Below are positions 1 through 9,100 of a stretch of DNA of 64,000 nucleotides, one piece after another. How positions within the stretch are numbered: the stretch's first letter is position 1; each line of letters begins with the position of its first letter. The translations under genes were made by a program, and so were the position numbers. Source of the DNA: Actinomycetota bacterium (GTDB lineage Bacteria > Actinomycetota > Acidimicrobiia > Acidimicrobiales > UBA8592); contig PAYW01000009.1 of assembly GCA_002715425.1 (NCBI GenBank), positions 17,117 to 81,116 of the forward strand. The letters run 5' to 3'. A model generated the notes under the pieces. It had not been told where the DNA came from, searched no databases, and saw only the letters and a program-made list of their open reading frames with translations.

Positions 1-58
1 AGTCCAGATTTGTAGTTACTTGACATCAGGGTCATTCTAGCGGCTATTTAATCAGAGT

Positions 59-2851
59 CTAAATGACAAAGTTGACTAACTTCCCGTCTACGATGATTTC
101 TTTCCTGATTTCCTTATCTAAAACGATCGAGGCTATCTTCTCATCTCGTAGTGCAGCATCACGCAAATCCGAAGAAGAACAACCAGCCGGAACAGTAATT
201 TTACTTTTAAGCTTTCCATTTATCTGTATTGGTATTTCAACTGTCTCTCTTGACAAATATCTAGGGTCCGCAACCGGGAAAGGGGAGTAAACAATACTAG
301 AGTCATTTCCAAGCATCTCCCATAGTTCTTCAGCGATATGAGGAACAAGAGGTGCAATTAAATGGGTTAGTACCTCCGCGACTTCTCGAGGTGTTTTCGC
401 ATCAGATTTTGTTATCTTATTGTTCAGTTCAGTTATTCGAGCAATAGCGGTGTTGAAACGAAGATTCTCCATATCGTCTCGAACTGACTTAATCGTTTGA
501 TTTAGAAATTGTTTCAGCTCAACAGGCGGATCATCATCGGTCACTGCAATAGTACCTGTTTCTTCGTTAACTAGGTTTCTCCACACGCGTTGAAGAAGTC
601 TTAGCGACCCAACGACTGATTTGGTCTCCCACGGCCTGTCCTGATCCAGCGGCCCCATGAACATTTCATACAATCTAAGCGTGTCAGCACCGTATTGATC
701 GTACATTTCATCTGGGGTGACTGAATTTCTTAAAGACTTTCCCATTTTCCCAAAAGAACGAGTCACAGTTTCGTTTTGATATTTGAAATACCCATCTTCT
801 TGAATAACATCTGCCGCCTCTACATAAATACCTCTTGAATCTTGGTATGCGGCTGCCTGAATATACCCTTGGTTGTACAAACGGTGAAATGGCTCAGGAG
901 TGCTAACATGTCCGAGGTCGAACAGGGCCTTATGCCAAAAACGGCTATATAAGAGATGTAAAACTGCATGTTCGACCCCCCCAACGTAAAGATCAACGCC
1001 ACTTGTATCTCCGTTCATCCAATAGGCTTCAACGTCTTTGGAGACAAATTGCTCAGTATTAGTAGGGTCCAAATATCGCAAATAGTACCAACATGATCCA
1101 GCCCACTGCGGCATTGTATTCAACTCACGTTTGTATGTCTTCAATCCATCGCCTAGGTCCATCTCCGCATAAACCCAATCTGAGGCGCGACCTAATGGGG
1201 GCTCAGGATCACTAATTTCATCTAAACTTCTTGGGGCCCAATCCATAAGATCTGGGAGCTCAACAGGCAAGTAACTTTCAGGTAGAGCTACTGGTAGATC
1301 GTTCTCATCGTAGACGATAGGGAAGGGTTCCCCCCAGTATCTTTGCCTGCTAAACAACCAATCTCTAAGTTTGTAAGTCGTATTCCGGTGGCCATTACCT
1401 GAATTTTCTAGCCATTCTATGATTTTTTCTTTGGCATCATTGATCTGTAGGCCATTAATAAACTGGCTATTTATAGCTGGACCATCACCAGTGAAAGCAT
1501 CACCCTCCCAAGGTTCAGGTGGTTGAACAGTTCGGATAATCTCTAGATCGTACTCTTGCGCAAACTCCCAGTCGCGTTCATCCTGACCTGGAACCGCCAT
1601 AATTGCACCGGTCCCATATCCCATTAGTACATAGTCAGAAATAAAAATTGGAATTTTTTTCCCGTTTACGGGCACTGTCGCGAACTCACCTATAAAGACT
1701 CCGGTTTTCTGCTTATTTTCTTGCCTATCAAGATCAGACTTCTGGGAAGCTTGTTGTTGATAATTTTCGACAGCTTTCATTGGAGTGGACATGCCATTTT
1801 TCCATTTGTCAGGAGTACCATCCGGCCAAGAGTCTGCTACGACAACTTCTAAGAGAGGATGTTCTGGAGCCAATACCATATAAGTAGCTCCGAATAATGT
1901 GTCAGGTCTAGTCGTGAAAACATTCAGATCCTCGTCACCAGCTTTAAATGTTATTTGAGCCCCACTACTCTTCCCGATCCAGTTCCTCTGCATAGTCTTT
2001 ATTGCATCGCTCCAATCGAGCAGGTCTAAGTCATCTAGGAGCCTGTCGGCGTACGCAGTAATTCGCATCATCCATTGCTTTAATGGTCGACGAAAAACTG
2101 GGTGATTTCCACGTTCACTTCTGCCCTCGGATGTTACTTCCTCATTCGCTAACACAGTACCTAACGCTGGGCACCAATTAACCGGAGCTTCAGCTAAATA
2201 AGCCAATCGATAAGAGTCAATTATTGACCGCTTCTCAGGGATGGTAAGTGCATTCCAATCAGTACCTTTTTCTAACTGGATTTGACCGCTTGAAAGAAGG
2301 GTTTCAAGTTCAACGATCGGTCTTGCCCGATCAGATTTGCTGTCATACCAAGAGTTAAACAATTGAAGAAATATCCACTGGGTCCACTTATAAAATTCAA
2401 GATCAGTTGTTGAAACAGACCTTCGACTGTCATGACCTAAGCCAAGTCGGCGAAGTTGCTTTCGCATATTTTCTATATTTGCATTTGTGTTATCTCGAGG
2501 GTGCTGTCCCGTTTGCCTAGCATGCTCTTCTGCCGGGAGGCCGAACGCATCGTATCCCATCGTATGGAGTACGTTATAACCAGTCATGCGTTTGTATCTT
2601 GCGAAAACATCTGTCCCTATAAAACCTAGAGGGTGCCCTACATGAAGGCCTGCACCTGAAGGGTATGGAAACATATCCATTATAAAAACATTAGGTAAGT
2701 CGATACGCCCCGAATCGTCTTTCAAGTCGCCAGAAGGGTTCGGTGCGAAATAAGTACCTTGCTTCTCCCAACGGTCTTGCCATTTCTGTTCGATAGTGCT
2801 CGCAAATGCAGCATCATATCTATATTTAGGGGTATCCACTCGTTCATTCAT
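59..2851 (-). CDS. leuS: Leucyl-tRNA synthetase
   Basis: Class I aminoacyl-tRNA synthetase that charges tRNA-Leu in the cytoplasm. The protein has 930 residues, a normal bacterial length. The HIGH-type motif reads HVGHP (residues 70-74). The editing (CP1) domain carries TTRPDTLFGATY. The KMSKS loop reads KMGKS (702-706), a variant I associate with actinobacterial LeuRS. The C-terminal anticodon-binding and tail domains are complete, so the enzyme should be functional. The ATG start is followed by a short hydrophilic leader before the catalytic core. It is divergent from the HAD gene at 2937 with an 85-bp shared promoter region. Bases 1-58 downstream hold nothing recognisable. Confidence 0.97.
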   Translation of the reverse strand: MNERVDTPKYRYDAAFASTIEQKWQDRWEKQGTYFAPNPSGDLKDDSGRIDLPNVFIMDMFPYPSGAGLHVGHPLGFIGTDVFARYKRMTGYNVLHTMGYDAFGLPAEEHARQTGQHPRDNTNANIENMRKQLRRLGLGHDSRRSVSTTDLEFYKWTQWIFLQLFNSWYDSKSDRARPIVELETLLSSGQIQLEKGTDWNALTIPEKRSIIDSYRLAYLAEAPVNWCPALGTVLANEEVTSEGRSERGNHPVFRRPLKQWMMRITAYADRLLDDLDLLDWSDAIKTMQRNWIGKSSGAQITFKAGDEDLNVFTTRPDTLFGATYMVLAPEHPLLEVVVADSWPDGTPDKWKNGMSTPMKAVENYQQQASQKSDLDRQENKQKTGVFIGEFATVPVNGKKIPIFISDYVLMGYGTGAIMAVPGQDERDWEFAQEYDLEIIRTVQPPEPWEGDAFTGDGPAINSQFINGLQINDAKEKIIEWLENSGNGHRNTTYKLRDWLFSRQRYWGEPFPIVYDENDLPVALPESYLPVELPDLMDWAPRSLDEISDPEPPLGRASDWVYAEMDLGDGLKTYKRELNTMPQWAGSCWYYLRYLDPTNTEQFVSKDVEAYWMNGDTSGVDLYVGGVEHAVLHLLYSRFWHKALFDLGHVSTPEPFHRLYNQGYIQAAAYQDSRGIYVEAADVIQEDGYFKYQNETVTRSFGKMGKSLRNSVTPDEMYDQYGADTLRLYEMFMGPLDQDRPWETKSVVGSLRLLQRVWRNLVNEETGTIAVTDDDPPVELKQFLNQTIKSVRDDMENLRFNTAIARITELNNKITKSDAKTPREVAEVLTHLIAPLVPHIAEELWEMLGNDSSIVYSPFPVADPRYLSRETVEIPIQINGKLKSKITVPAGCSSSDLRDAALRDEKIASIVLDKEIRKEIIVDGKLVNFVI

Positions 2852-2936
2852 TGGTTAAAGACTAGGCCAAGGCAGGGAGAATTATGCGCTGTAGGGTGAG
2901 AAACTAGAAGATATTAGCTCCATAGAAGAAAGACCG

Positions 2937-3623
2937 ATGCAACCCTCAAGCAATGACCAAAATAGTTCAAGAAAAATAACTGCAGCAATTTTTGATTACG
3001 GCGGTGTCATGTCCTTTTCTCCATTGTGGAGAGTTGAGCTTTTAGCTGATGCGATGCAAGTCCCAAAAGAGATTTTTTCCAAGATAATATTCGGTGGAGC
3101 ACACTCAGATAGAGACAATCCATGGCATGAAGCGGAATGTGGACGACAGTCACTCGATATGGACTTCGCAGAAAAAATGCAGAAACGAGTAGCACCATAT
3201 GGTGCTACATTTGACTTAGATTTTTTTCTCCCTTGGGTATCAGAAGCAGAAAATCATCCTGATCCAGCAATGATTCAAGTAGTAAACGAGTTGCGCCAAG
3301 CTGGTTACCGATTAGCGTTACTCACAAACGCAGTAAGAGAATTCAGGCCAGTAATAGAGAAGACTGTCCCCATCTACGACCTATTTGACGTTATCGTAGA
3401 CTCATCAGAAGTGGGAATGAGAAAACCTGACAAAGAAATATACGACCTTGCGAGCCAGAATTTAGGAGTTGAAAATAGTCAATGCTTAATGATCGATGAC
3501 CTAATAGCTAATGTTCAAGGTGCAGAGAATGCTGGAATGCAAGGACTACTGTTCACAACCTCCGATGAAACTTCGGCTGCTATTCGCAATACATTTCAGC
3601 TGGATATCGAGATAGAAAACTAA
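2937..3623 (+). CDS. HAD-like hydrolase, DxG subtype
   Basis: Haloacid dehalogenase superfamily protein of 228 residues. Motif I is DYGGV (nucleophile Asp20), with glycine where phosphatases have the second Asp. This resembles the N-terminal HAD domains of soluble epoxide hydrolase and ACAD10. Motif II is LLTNA (Thr130), motif III Lys163 in MRKPD, and motif IV the Asp pair 187-188 in MIDDL. The substrate cannot be told from sequence; loss of the usual acid/base Asp argues against a standard phosphatase. It lies 47 bp upstream of the acyl-CoA synthetase on the same strand, so co-expression with acyl-CoA metabolism is plausible but unproven. Confidence 0.8.
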   Translation: MQPSSNDQNSSRKITAAIFDYGGVMSFSPLWRVELLADAMQVPKEIFSKIIFGGAHSDRDNPWHEAECGRQSLDMDFAEKMQKRVAPYGATFDLDFFLPWVSEAENHPDPAMIQVVNELRQAGYRLALLTNAVREFRPVIEKTVPIYDLFDVIVDSSEVGMRKPDKEIYDLASQNLGVENSQCLMIDDLIANVQGAENAGMQGLLFTTSDETSAAIRNTFQLDIEIEN

Positions 3624-3634
3624 TTTAGAATTAG

Positions 3635-3664
3635 TTTTCACCACTATCGATTCAGTGGTAAAAA
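3635..3664. repeat. Intergenic hairpin
   Basis: An inverted repeat with a 6-bp ACCACT/AGTGGT stem and an 8-base loop, flanked by a T-run on the left and an A-run on the right, sits between the HAD gene and the acyl-CoA synthetase. The T-run precedes rather than follows the stem on the coding strand, so it is not a standard terminator. It may stabilise a processed mRNA end. Confidence 0.3.
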
Positions 3665-3670
3665 CCCATA

Positions 3671-5362
3671 ATGTCATTATCTTTCCAACAAGCAGTAGAA
3701 AAAGTATGCGCCCCGGGTGGACTATTTGAAATAGCCGAAGCCGAAGTGAGGGGGACCCGTACAAAAGTATTCGCCGGTACTCCACCGAACTTACGCTTTC
3801 TATATCAGATGGCGGCTCAACGAGAAGACGAATTCGTTATCTACGAAGATGAACGATGGACGATGCCAGAAATTCTGAAACTAATCGGCCAATTAGGATC
3901 GGCTCTAACTAAAAAGTTCTCTATTGAAAAAGGCGATAGAGTTGCCATCGCAATGCGCAACTACCCCGAATGGATAGCAGCATTTGCAGCGATTACTTCG
4001 ATAGGAGGAGTCGCTGTTCCATTGAACGCTTGGTGGGAGCCAGACGAATTAGGCTTTGCACTTAATGACAGTGGGGCGAAAGTCGTATTCGCCGATACCG
4101 AACGTATCCAAAAAATTTCAGATTCAAATGTAAACGTAACTTCGCTACAGATAATAAATGTCAGGTCAAAATCTCAAGACAACTTCGACACTATTTTACT
4201 GGAAGCATTACTCGAAGCGGATGCAACTATGCCAGTAGTCGATATCGATCCGGATGAAAACGCCACAATCCTTTACACATCAGGTACAACAGGAACACCT
4301 AAAGGAGCAGTCAGCTCCCATAGGGCTATCTTGAGCGCCCTCCTCGGATTCTCTGCAAGGGCCCAAGTCGCAGAATTAGTAGAACCACAAAAGGGCGATA
4401 CTGAGAAACCACAAAGAAATTCATTTATGTTATGTGTACCTTTATTCCATGTGACCGGGCTAATACCAGTAATGCTTGGTTCGTTCGTCGGCCAATCGAA
4501 ATTAGTAATGATGCATAAATGGGATCCAGATCGTGCATTGGAACTCATAGAGAAAGAGCATGTGACTCACTTCATTGGAGTTCCAACAATGAGTTGGGAC
4601 TTATTGGAAGCCGAAACGTTTAATTCGCGAGATACGTCAACGTTACGATCTGTAGGTGGCGGAGGAGCCCCAATGCCACCAGAGCTAGTTAAACGGATAG
4701 ATGAAAACTTTAAACGAGGTAAACCAGGCTTGGGATATGGAATGACAGAAACTAACGCTTACGGGCCCCAAAATACCGGCAAGGAATTCCTTGATCACCC
4801 AACATCTACCGGAAGGCCAGTCCCTATCATGCAATTGCGCGTAACGGACTCAAGTGGAAAAGTGCTTAGCGCTGGCGAAAAGGGTGAATTATGGTTTAAT
4901 GGCCCCACAATAATCACCGAATATTGGAATCGGCCTGAAGCTACCGAAGAATCTATCGTAGACGGTTGGCTGAGGTCAGGAGATATTGGACATATAGACG
5001 ATGAAGGAAGAGTCTTCGTAAGCGACCGCGTAAAGGACATGGTTCTAAGAGGAGGAGAGAATATTTACTGCGCTGAAGTAGAAGCATCAATATATGAACT
5101 TCCAGAAGTGTACGAGTGCTCTGTCTATGGAATTCCAGATAAAAGGTTAGGTGAGAAAGTTGCCTGCCACATCATGGTCCGATCAGGTAATTCATTATCT
5201 GACAATCAGGTAATAGATTCTCTTACAGGCCAAATCGCCACTTTTAAAATTCCAGAAGTAATAATAATTGTGACCGATCCGTTGCCAAGAAATGCTTCTG
5301 GAAAAATATTAAAAAGACAATTGCGCGAAATAGCTATTAATCGTTTAAGTGGAGATTCCTAG
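3671..5362 (+). CDS. Acyl-CoA synthetase (AMP-forming)
   Basis: ANL-superfamily ligase of 563 residues that would activate a carboxylic acid to its CoA thioester through an acyl-adenylate. The P-loop is YTSGTTGTPKG near residue 201. The adenylate motif is GYGMTETN, the hinge region is GWLRSGDIGHID, and the C-terminal catalytic-lysine motif is PRNASGKILKRQ. All core motifs are intact and the length is normal. The substrate is probably a medium- or long-chain fatty acid, or an aromatic or steroid acid; the sequence does not decide. Its 3' end overlaps the 3' end of the convergent HAD gene by 18 bp. Confidence 0.92.
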   Translation: MSLSFQQAVEKVCAPGGLFEIAEAEVRGTRTKVFAGTPPNLRFLYQMAAQREDEFVIYEDERWTMPEILKLIGQLGSALTKKFSIEKGDRVAIAMRNYPEWIAAFAAITSIGGVAVPLNAWWEPDELGFALNDSGAKVVFADTERIQKISDSNVNVTSLQIINVRSKSQDNFDTILLEALLEADATMPVVDIDPDENATILYTSGTTGTPKGAVSSHRAILSALLGFSARAQVAELVEPQKGDTEKPQRNSFMLCVPLFHVTGLIPVMLGSFVGQSKLVMMHKWDPDRALELIEKEHVTHFIGVPTMSWDLLEAETFNSRDTSTLRSVGGGGAPMPPELVKRIDENFKRGKPGLGYGMTETNAYGPQNTGKEFLDHPTSTGRPVPIMQLRVTDSSGKVLSAGEKGELWFNGPTIITEYWNRPEATEESIVDGWLRSGDIGHIDDEGRVFVSDRVKDMVLRGGENIYCAEVEASIYELPEVYECSVYGIPDKRLGEKVACHIMVRSGNSLSDNQVIDSLTGQIATFKIPEVIIIVTDPLPRNASGKILKRQLREIAINRLSGDS

Positions 5363-6037
5363 AATTTCGAACAGTTGATCAAGTGACTGAATATGGTAAT
5401 CAACACCTACCTTTGCCTCGTCTACGTCGGAAGCCTGATTAATCCAACAAGAAGTAAGGCCCGAATTTCTTGCACCTTCCATATCAGAAGAAAGGCTATC
5501 ACCGACCATCAATACTCTCTTACTAGCGGGAATACCAAGAAGCCGAAGTGCCTCATTAAAGATGGAAGTGTTGGGTTTTGGTGACCCGAACTCTCCTGAG
5601 ACAACTATCGCATCAAAATATTTTGCATAACCATGAATCTCTAACCTAAGCCTTTGTGTCTTACTAACGCCATTGGTAACAATGCCCAACAAAATATTAC
5701 CACTCAACATCTCCAGAAGGTCTCGTACTCCTGGATAGAACGAACCGGATCTTCCTAAATTTAGTGTGTAATCATCAGCAATCTTCTGAGGGTCGTTGCC
5801 ACGATCCAGTTTTTCTAAAAGTTGCTCGAATCTATTGACCCGAAGAAAATCTAGGTCTATTTCTTCTCGTTCAAGCATCTTCCAAAGCGACATATTGATA
5901 GCTTTGTAATCCTCGATTGTTCTTTGCGAAGGAGAAATGCCATGCTCCTCAAGGGATTTCATTAAAGCTTCATGCTCAGAAGCTTCTGAGTCAAAAAGGG
6001 TATAGTCAAGGTCAAATAAGACCGCATCAAAAAACAT
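5345..6037 (-). CDS. HAD-IA hydrolase, YjjG-like
   Basis: HAD phosphatase of about 231 residues. Motif I is DLDYT (Asp9 and Asp11 from the chosen start), motif II VTNG, motif III Lys in GSPKPN, and motif IV GDSLSSD, so all catalytic residues are present. The composition resembles YjjG-type nucleotidases or phosphoglycolate phosphatases acting on small phosphorylated metabolites. The reading frame stays open upstream to 6232, but those residues look non-coding and would overlap the protease gene, so I place the start at the ATG at 6037, four codons before the motif I strand; an ATG at 6061 is an alternative. The gene is divergent from the large protease gene. Confidence 0.85.
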   Translation of the reverse strand: MFFDAVLFDLDYTLFDSEASEHEALMKSLEEHGISPSQRTIEDYKAINMSLWKMLEREEIDLDFLRVNRFEQLLEKLDRGNDPQKIADDYTLNLGRSGSFYPGVRDLLEMLSGNILLGIVTNGVSKTQRLRLEIHGYAKYFDAIVVSGEFGSPKPNTSIFNEALRLLGIPASKRVLMVGDSLSSDMEGARNSGLTSCWINQASDVDEAKVGVDYHIQSLDQLFEILGIST

Positions 6038-6160
6038 CTGATAAAGATAATAAGGACTCATAACGGCAAAGAGGGCGATGCCCTTTATCCAAAAGATTGA
6101 GTTAGGATGGGCTACGTATACGTTTATGACTAAAAATGTCGGAAAATACGTAAAATAGAC

Positions 6161-9100
6161 ATGCCTAAAATTGCCGTTTCTATCTCCATTATCGCAGCAG
6201 TCTCTGGTTTGCTCATGCCCATCCCTGCACAAGCAACAGACACTAACGAATCAGTAAGCGAATTTGATACCGAATACGAGCACCAAACAACCCTCATTGA
6301 GTCAAATGGGAAATGGGCACGTCAATACGCTATAGAAATGCTCGAACAATATCCAAAGCTGCAAACTAACCCATATGCAGTATTAGTGTCATTTACCCAA
6401 GAAGCATCTCCAAACGACATAAATGAGTTAATAGGAGAAATTGGTGCTGGAGTCGTTGACTATTTTCCAGACTCGGGAATGTACTTACTTGAAACTGTAG
6501 AGGGAAACATCAATGCAAGGAATTATCTCTCTCAATCAGATCTGATCGAATTCGTAGAATTCGATAGAGTAATTCGAGCTGACAATATTTCTAATGACCC
6601 ACGTGTCGATGAGCTATGGGGATTAACAGGAGATCACGGAATCAGCGCAGAAGACGCATGGGCAATATCAACTTCAGCAAATGAAGTAATCGTTGCTGTA
6701 ATTGATTCCGGAGTCGATATAGACCATCCCGATTTATCAAATGTCATTTGGCAGAACCAAAATGAAATCCCAGGAAATGGTATTGACGACGACGCAAACG
6801 GCTACATAGACGATGTGCATGGTTGGGATTTCGCCTTTAATGACAATTCGCCCGAGGACGGTAACGGCCACGGAACACACGTTGCCGGAACAATAGCCGC
6901 CATCCGAAATAACAACATAGGTATCGCAGGAGTAGCTAACAATATAAAAATAATGCCACTAAGGTTTTTGGATAACTCGGGTAACGGATATACCAATAAC
7001 GCGATTGCTGCCTTGGATTATGCTGTAGCAAATGGGGCTCCAATCTCCAACAATTCCTGGGGCGGTGGCGGTTATAGTACGAGCCTGTTTAATGCAATCG
7101 ATGCCGCAGATCAGGCAGGACATACATTTGTAGCAGCTGCTGGAAACTCTGGGCAAAACATCGATTTAAGCCCTTCTTATCCTGCCGCATATAGCAACTC
7201 AAATATCATCAGTGTCGCAGCGATAAATTCATCCGGCGACTTAGCAAGCTTTTCAAACTATGGCTATAACAACGTTGATATAGCTGCCCCAGGTGTTTCC
7301 ATACTTTCAACAATTTCACATCAATACTGTGGTCAGGGGAGTGGCGCCGACTGCTACGCCTCATTAAATGGAACGTCAATGGCGAGCCCTCATGTAGCCG
7401 GAGTGGCAGCATTAATCTTGGGGATACGCTCAGGGTCAACACCTCAAGAAATTAGCGATATTCTCATGGATTCAGTTCGGCCAACAAGCGTTTTGAATGG
7501 CTCTTTAAGATTTGGAGGAGAATTAGACGCACATGCAGCAGTAGAACTAGCGACTTCAACAGGTTCTATAGTGTTTCCGAATCACACACCTGGAGAGACG
7601 GTATACCAAAATGACTTGATAGAAATAACAGCTCTCGCAACTCAATCCGATGGAACAGATGTCTCGAGTCTAGTTACATGGAAGGATATAACAGGAACTG
7701 TTCTTGGGACAGGCGCCACATTAACACATCAAGAAAGCACTACCGGATTACTTCGCCTAATAGCTGAAGCAGCTGATACGAACGGAGCCCTACTGAGGAG
7801 TTCTGCTACATATAACATCGAAGAGCGAACATTTGAATTTGATTCCCCAAAACAAATAGTAACGCCTAACCCAGGTTCCACAGTTAGTACGTCTTGGATA
7901 TGGGATGGGCCTGTCAGTGAAACGTCTGACCTGATTGCCCAATCAGTATCGTTCTCCCAAGTTGAGGGTGTATACGATATGCCAGATGTAGGGGGCCAAG
8001 AGGATATCACAGAATTCACATTCACTATCCAAGAAACAGATGTGATCGAGAACGTCCAATTGGGCCTACGTTTCGACCACACTTACGTGGCAGATCTGAA
8101 CATTTCTCTGGTCCATCCCGACGGAACAGAAGTACTACTAGCAAGAAGAAATGGAGGATCTCAAAACAACTACGGTGATGGACCCCAAGACTGCTCAGGA
8201 GGTTTAGCTTATTTCACAGATAATGCCGCTGAAGGTATTTCTGACCGAACGCCACCGTATGTAGGTGAATCAAGACCGAGAGAACCTCTATCAGTATTTA
8301 ATGGCAAATCTACTTCTGGAGACTGGAGACTCAAAATTGTCGACGACTGGGATTGGGATCAAGGAACATTCTTCTGCGGACGCTTGACAATTGAAACAGT
8401 TAATTCACAACAATTCTCCATAAACGACAGTCATCAATTATCAATAGAAGAATTTGATTGGGAAATACCACAAGAAATACTGCCAAACATAGCGGGAGGA
8501 TACCGAGTCGGATTTAATGGAACTTCTCTTGGAGATTCATGGTCGCAAGGTATCGTCGTACTTGAAGAAACTATTCAATATCCATCACCGACAAATATCC
8601 ATGCTGAGGCAGGTGACTCCGAAGTTTCAATCACATGGGATAATCCTCCTATAGCTGACCTAAGTAATTTAGAAACCTTCACAGTAACTGGAAATCCTGA
8701 AGGAACATGTACGACCACGGCTAACACTTGCCTTATCGATGGATTAACGAATGGAATAACTTATACATTCTCAGTTGTTGCCAACTACACCGGAGGGAAT
8801 GTAAGCAGCCCAAGCGAATCCTCTTCTGAAGCTACTCCGGCAAGCCCGCCTAGCCCCCCACTAACGGTAGAAGCTACAGCAACTGCCGGGCAAGCAACTA
8901 TCACATGGGAACAACCATTAACTAACGGCGGCTCAAGTATTACCGGATACAAAGTAACATCAATTCCAGGTGGCCTAACATGCACAACAAATACCCTTAG
9001 CTGCATAATACAAGAGCTTAATAATGGCACTCTATATCAATTCACCGTTTCCTCCTTCAACGAAATAGGTGAAAGTGATCAGTCCCTACCGTCAAACGGT

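Noticed and set aside
6038..6232. A 65-residue N-terminal extension of the HAD protein at 5345-6037
   Set aside because: It overlaps the start of the divergent protease gene, and the composition is unlike HAD proteins; the HAD fold begins at the ATG at 6037.
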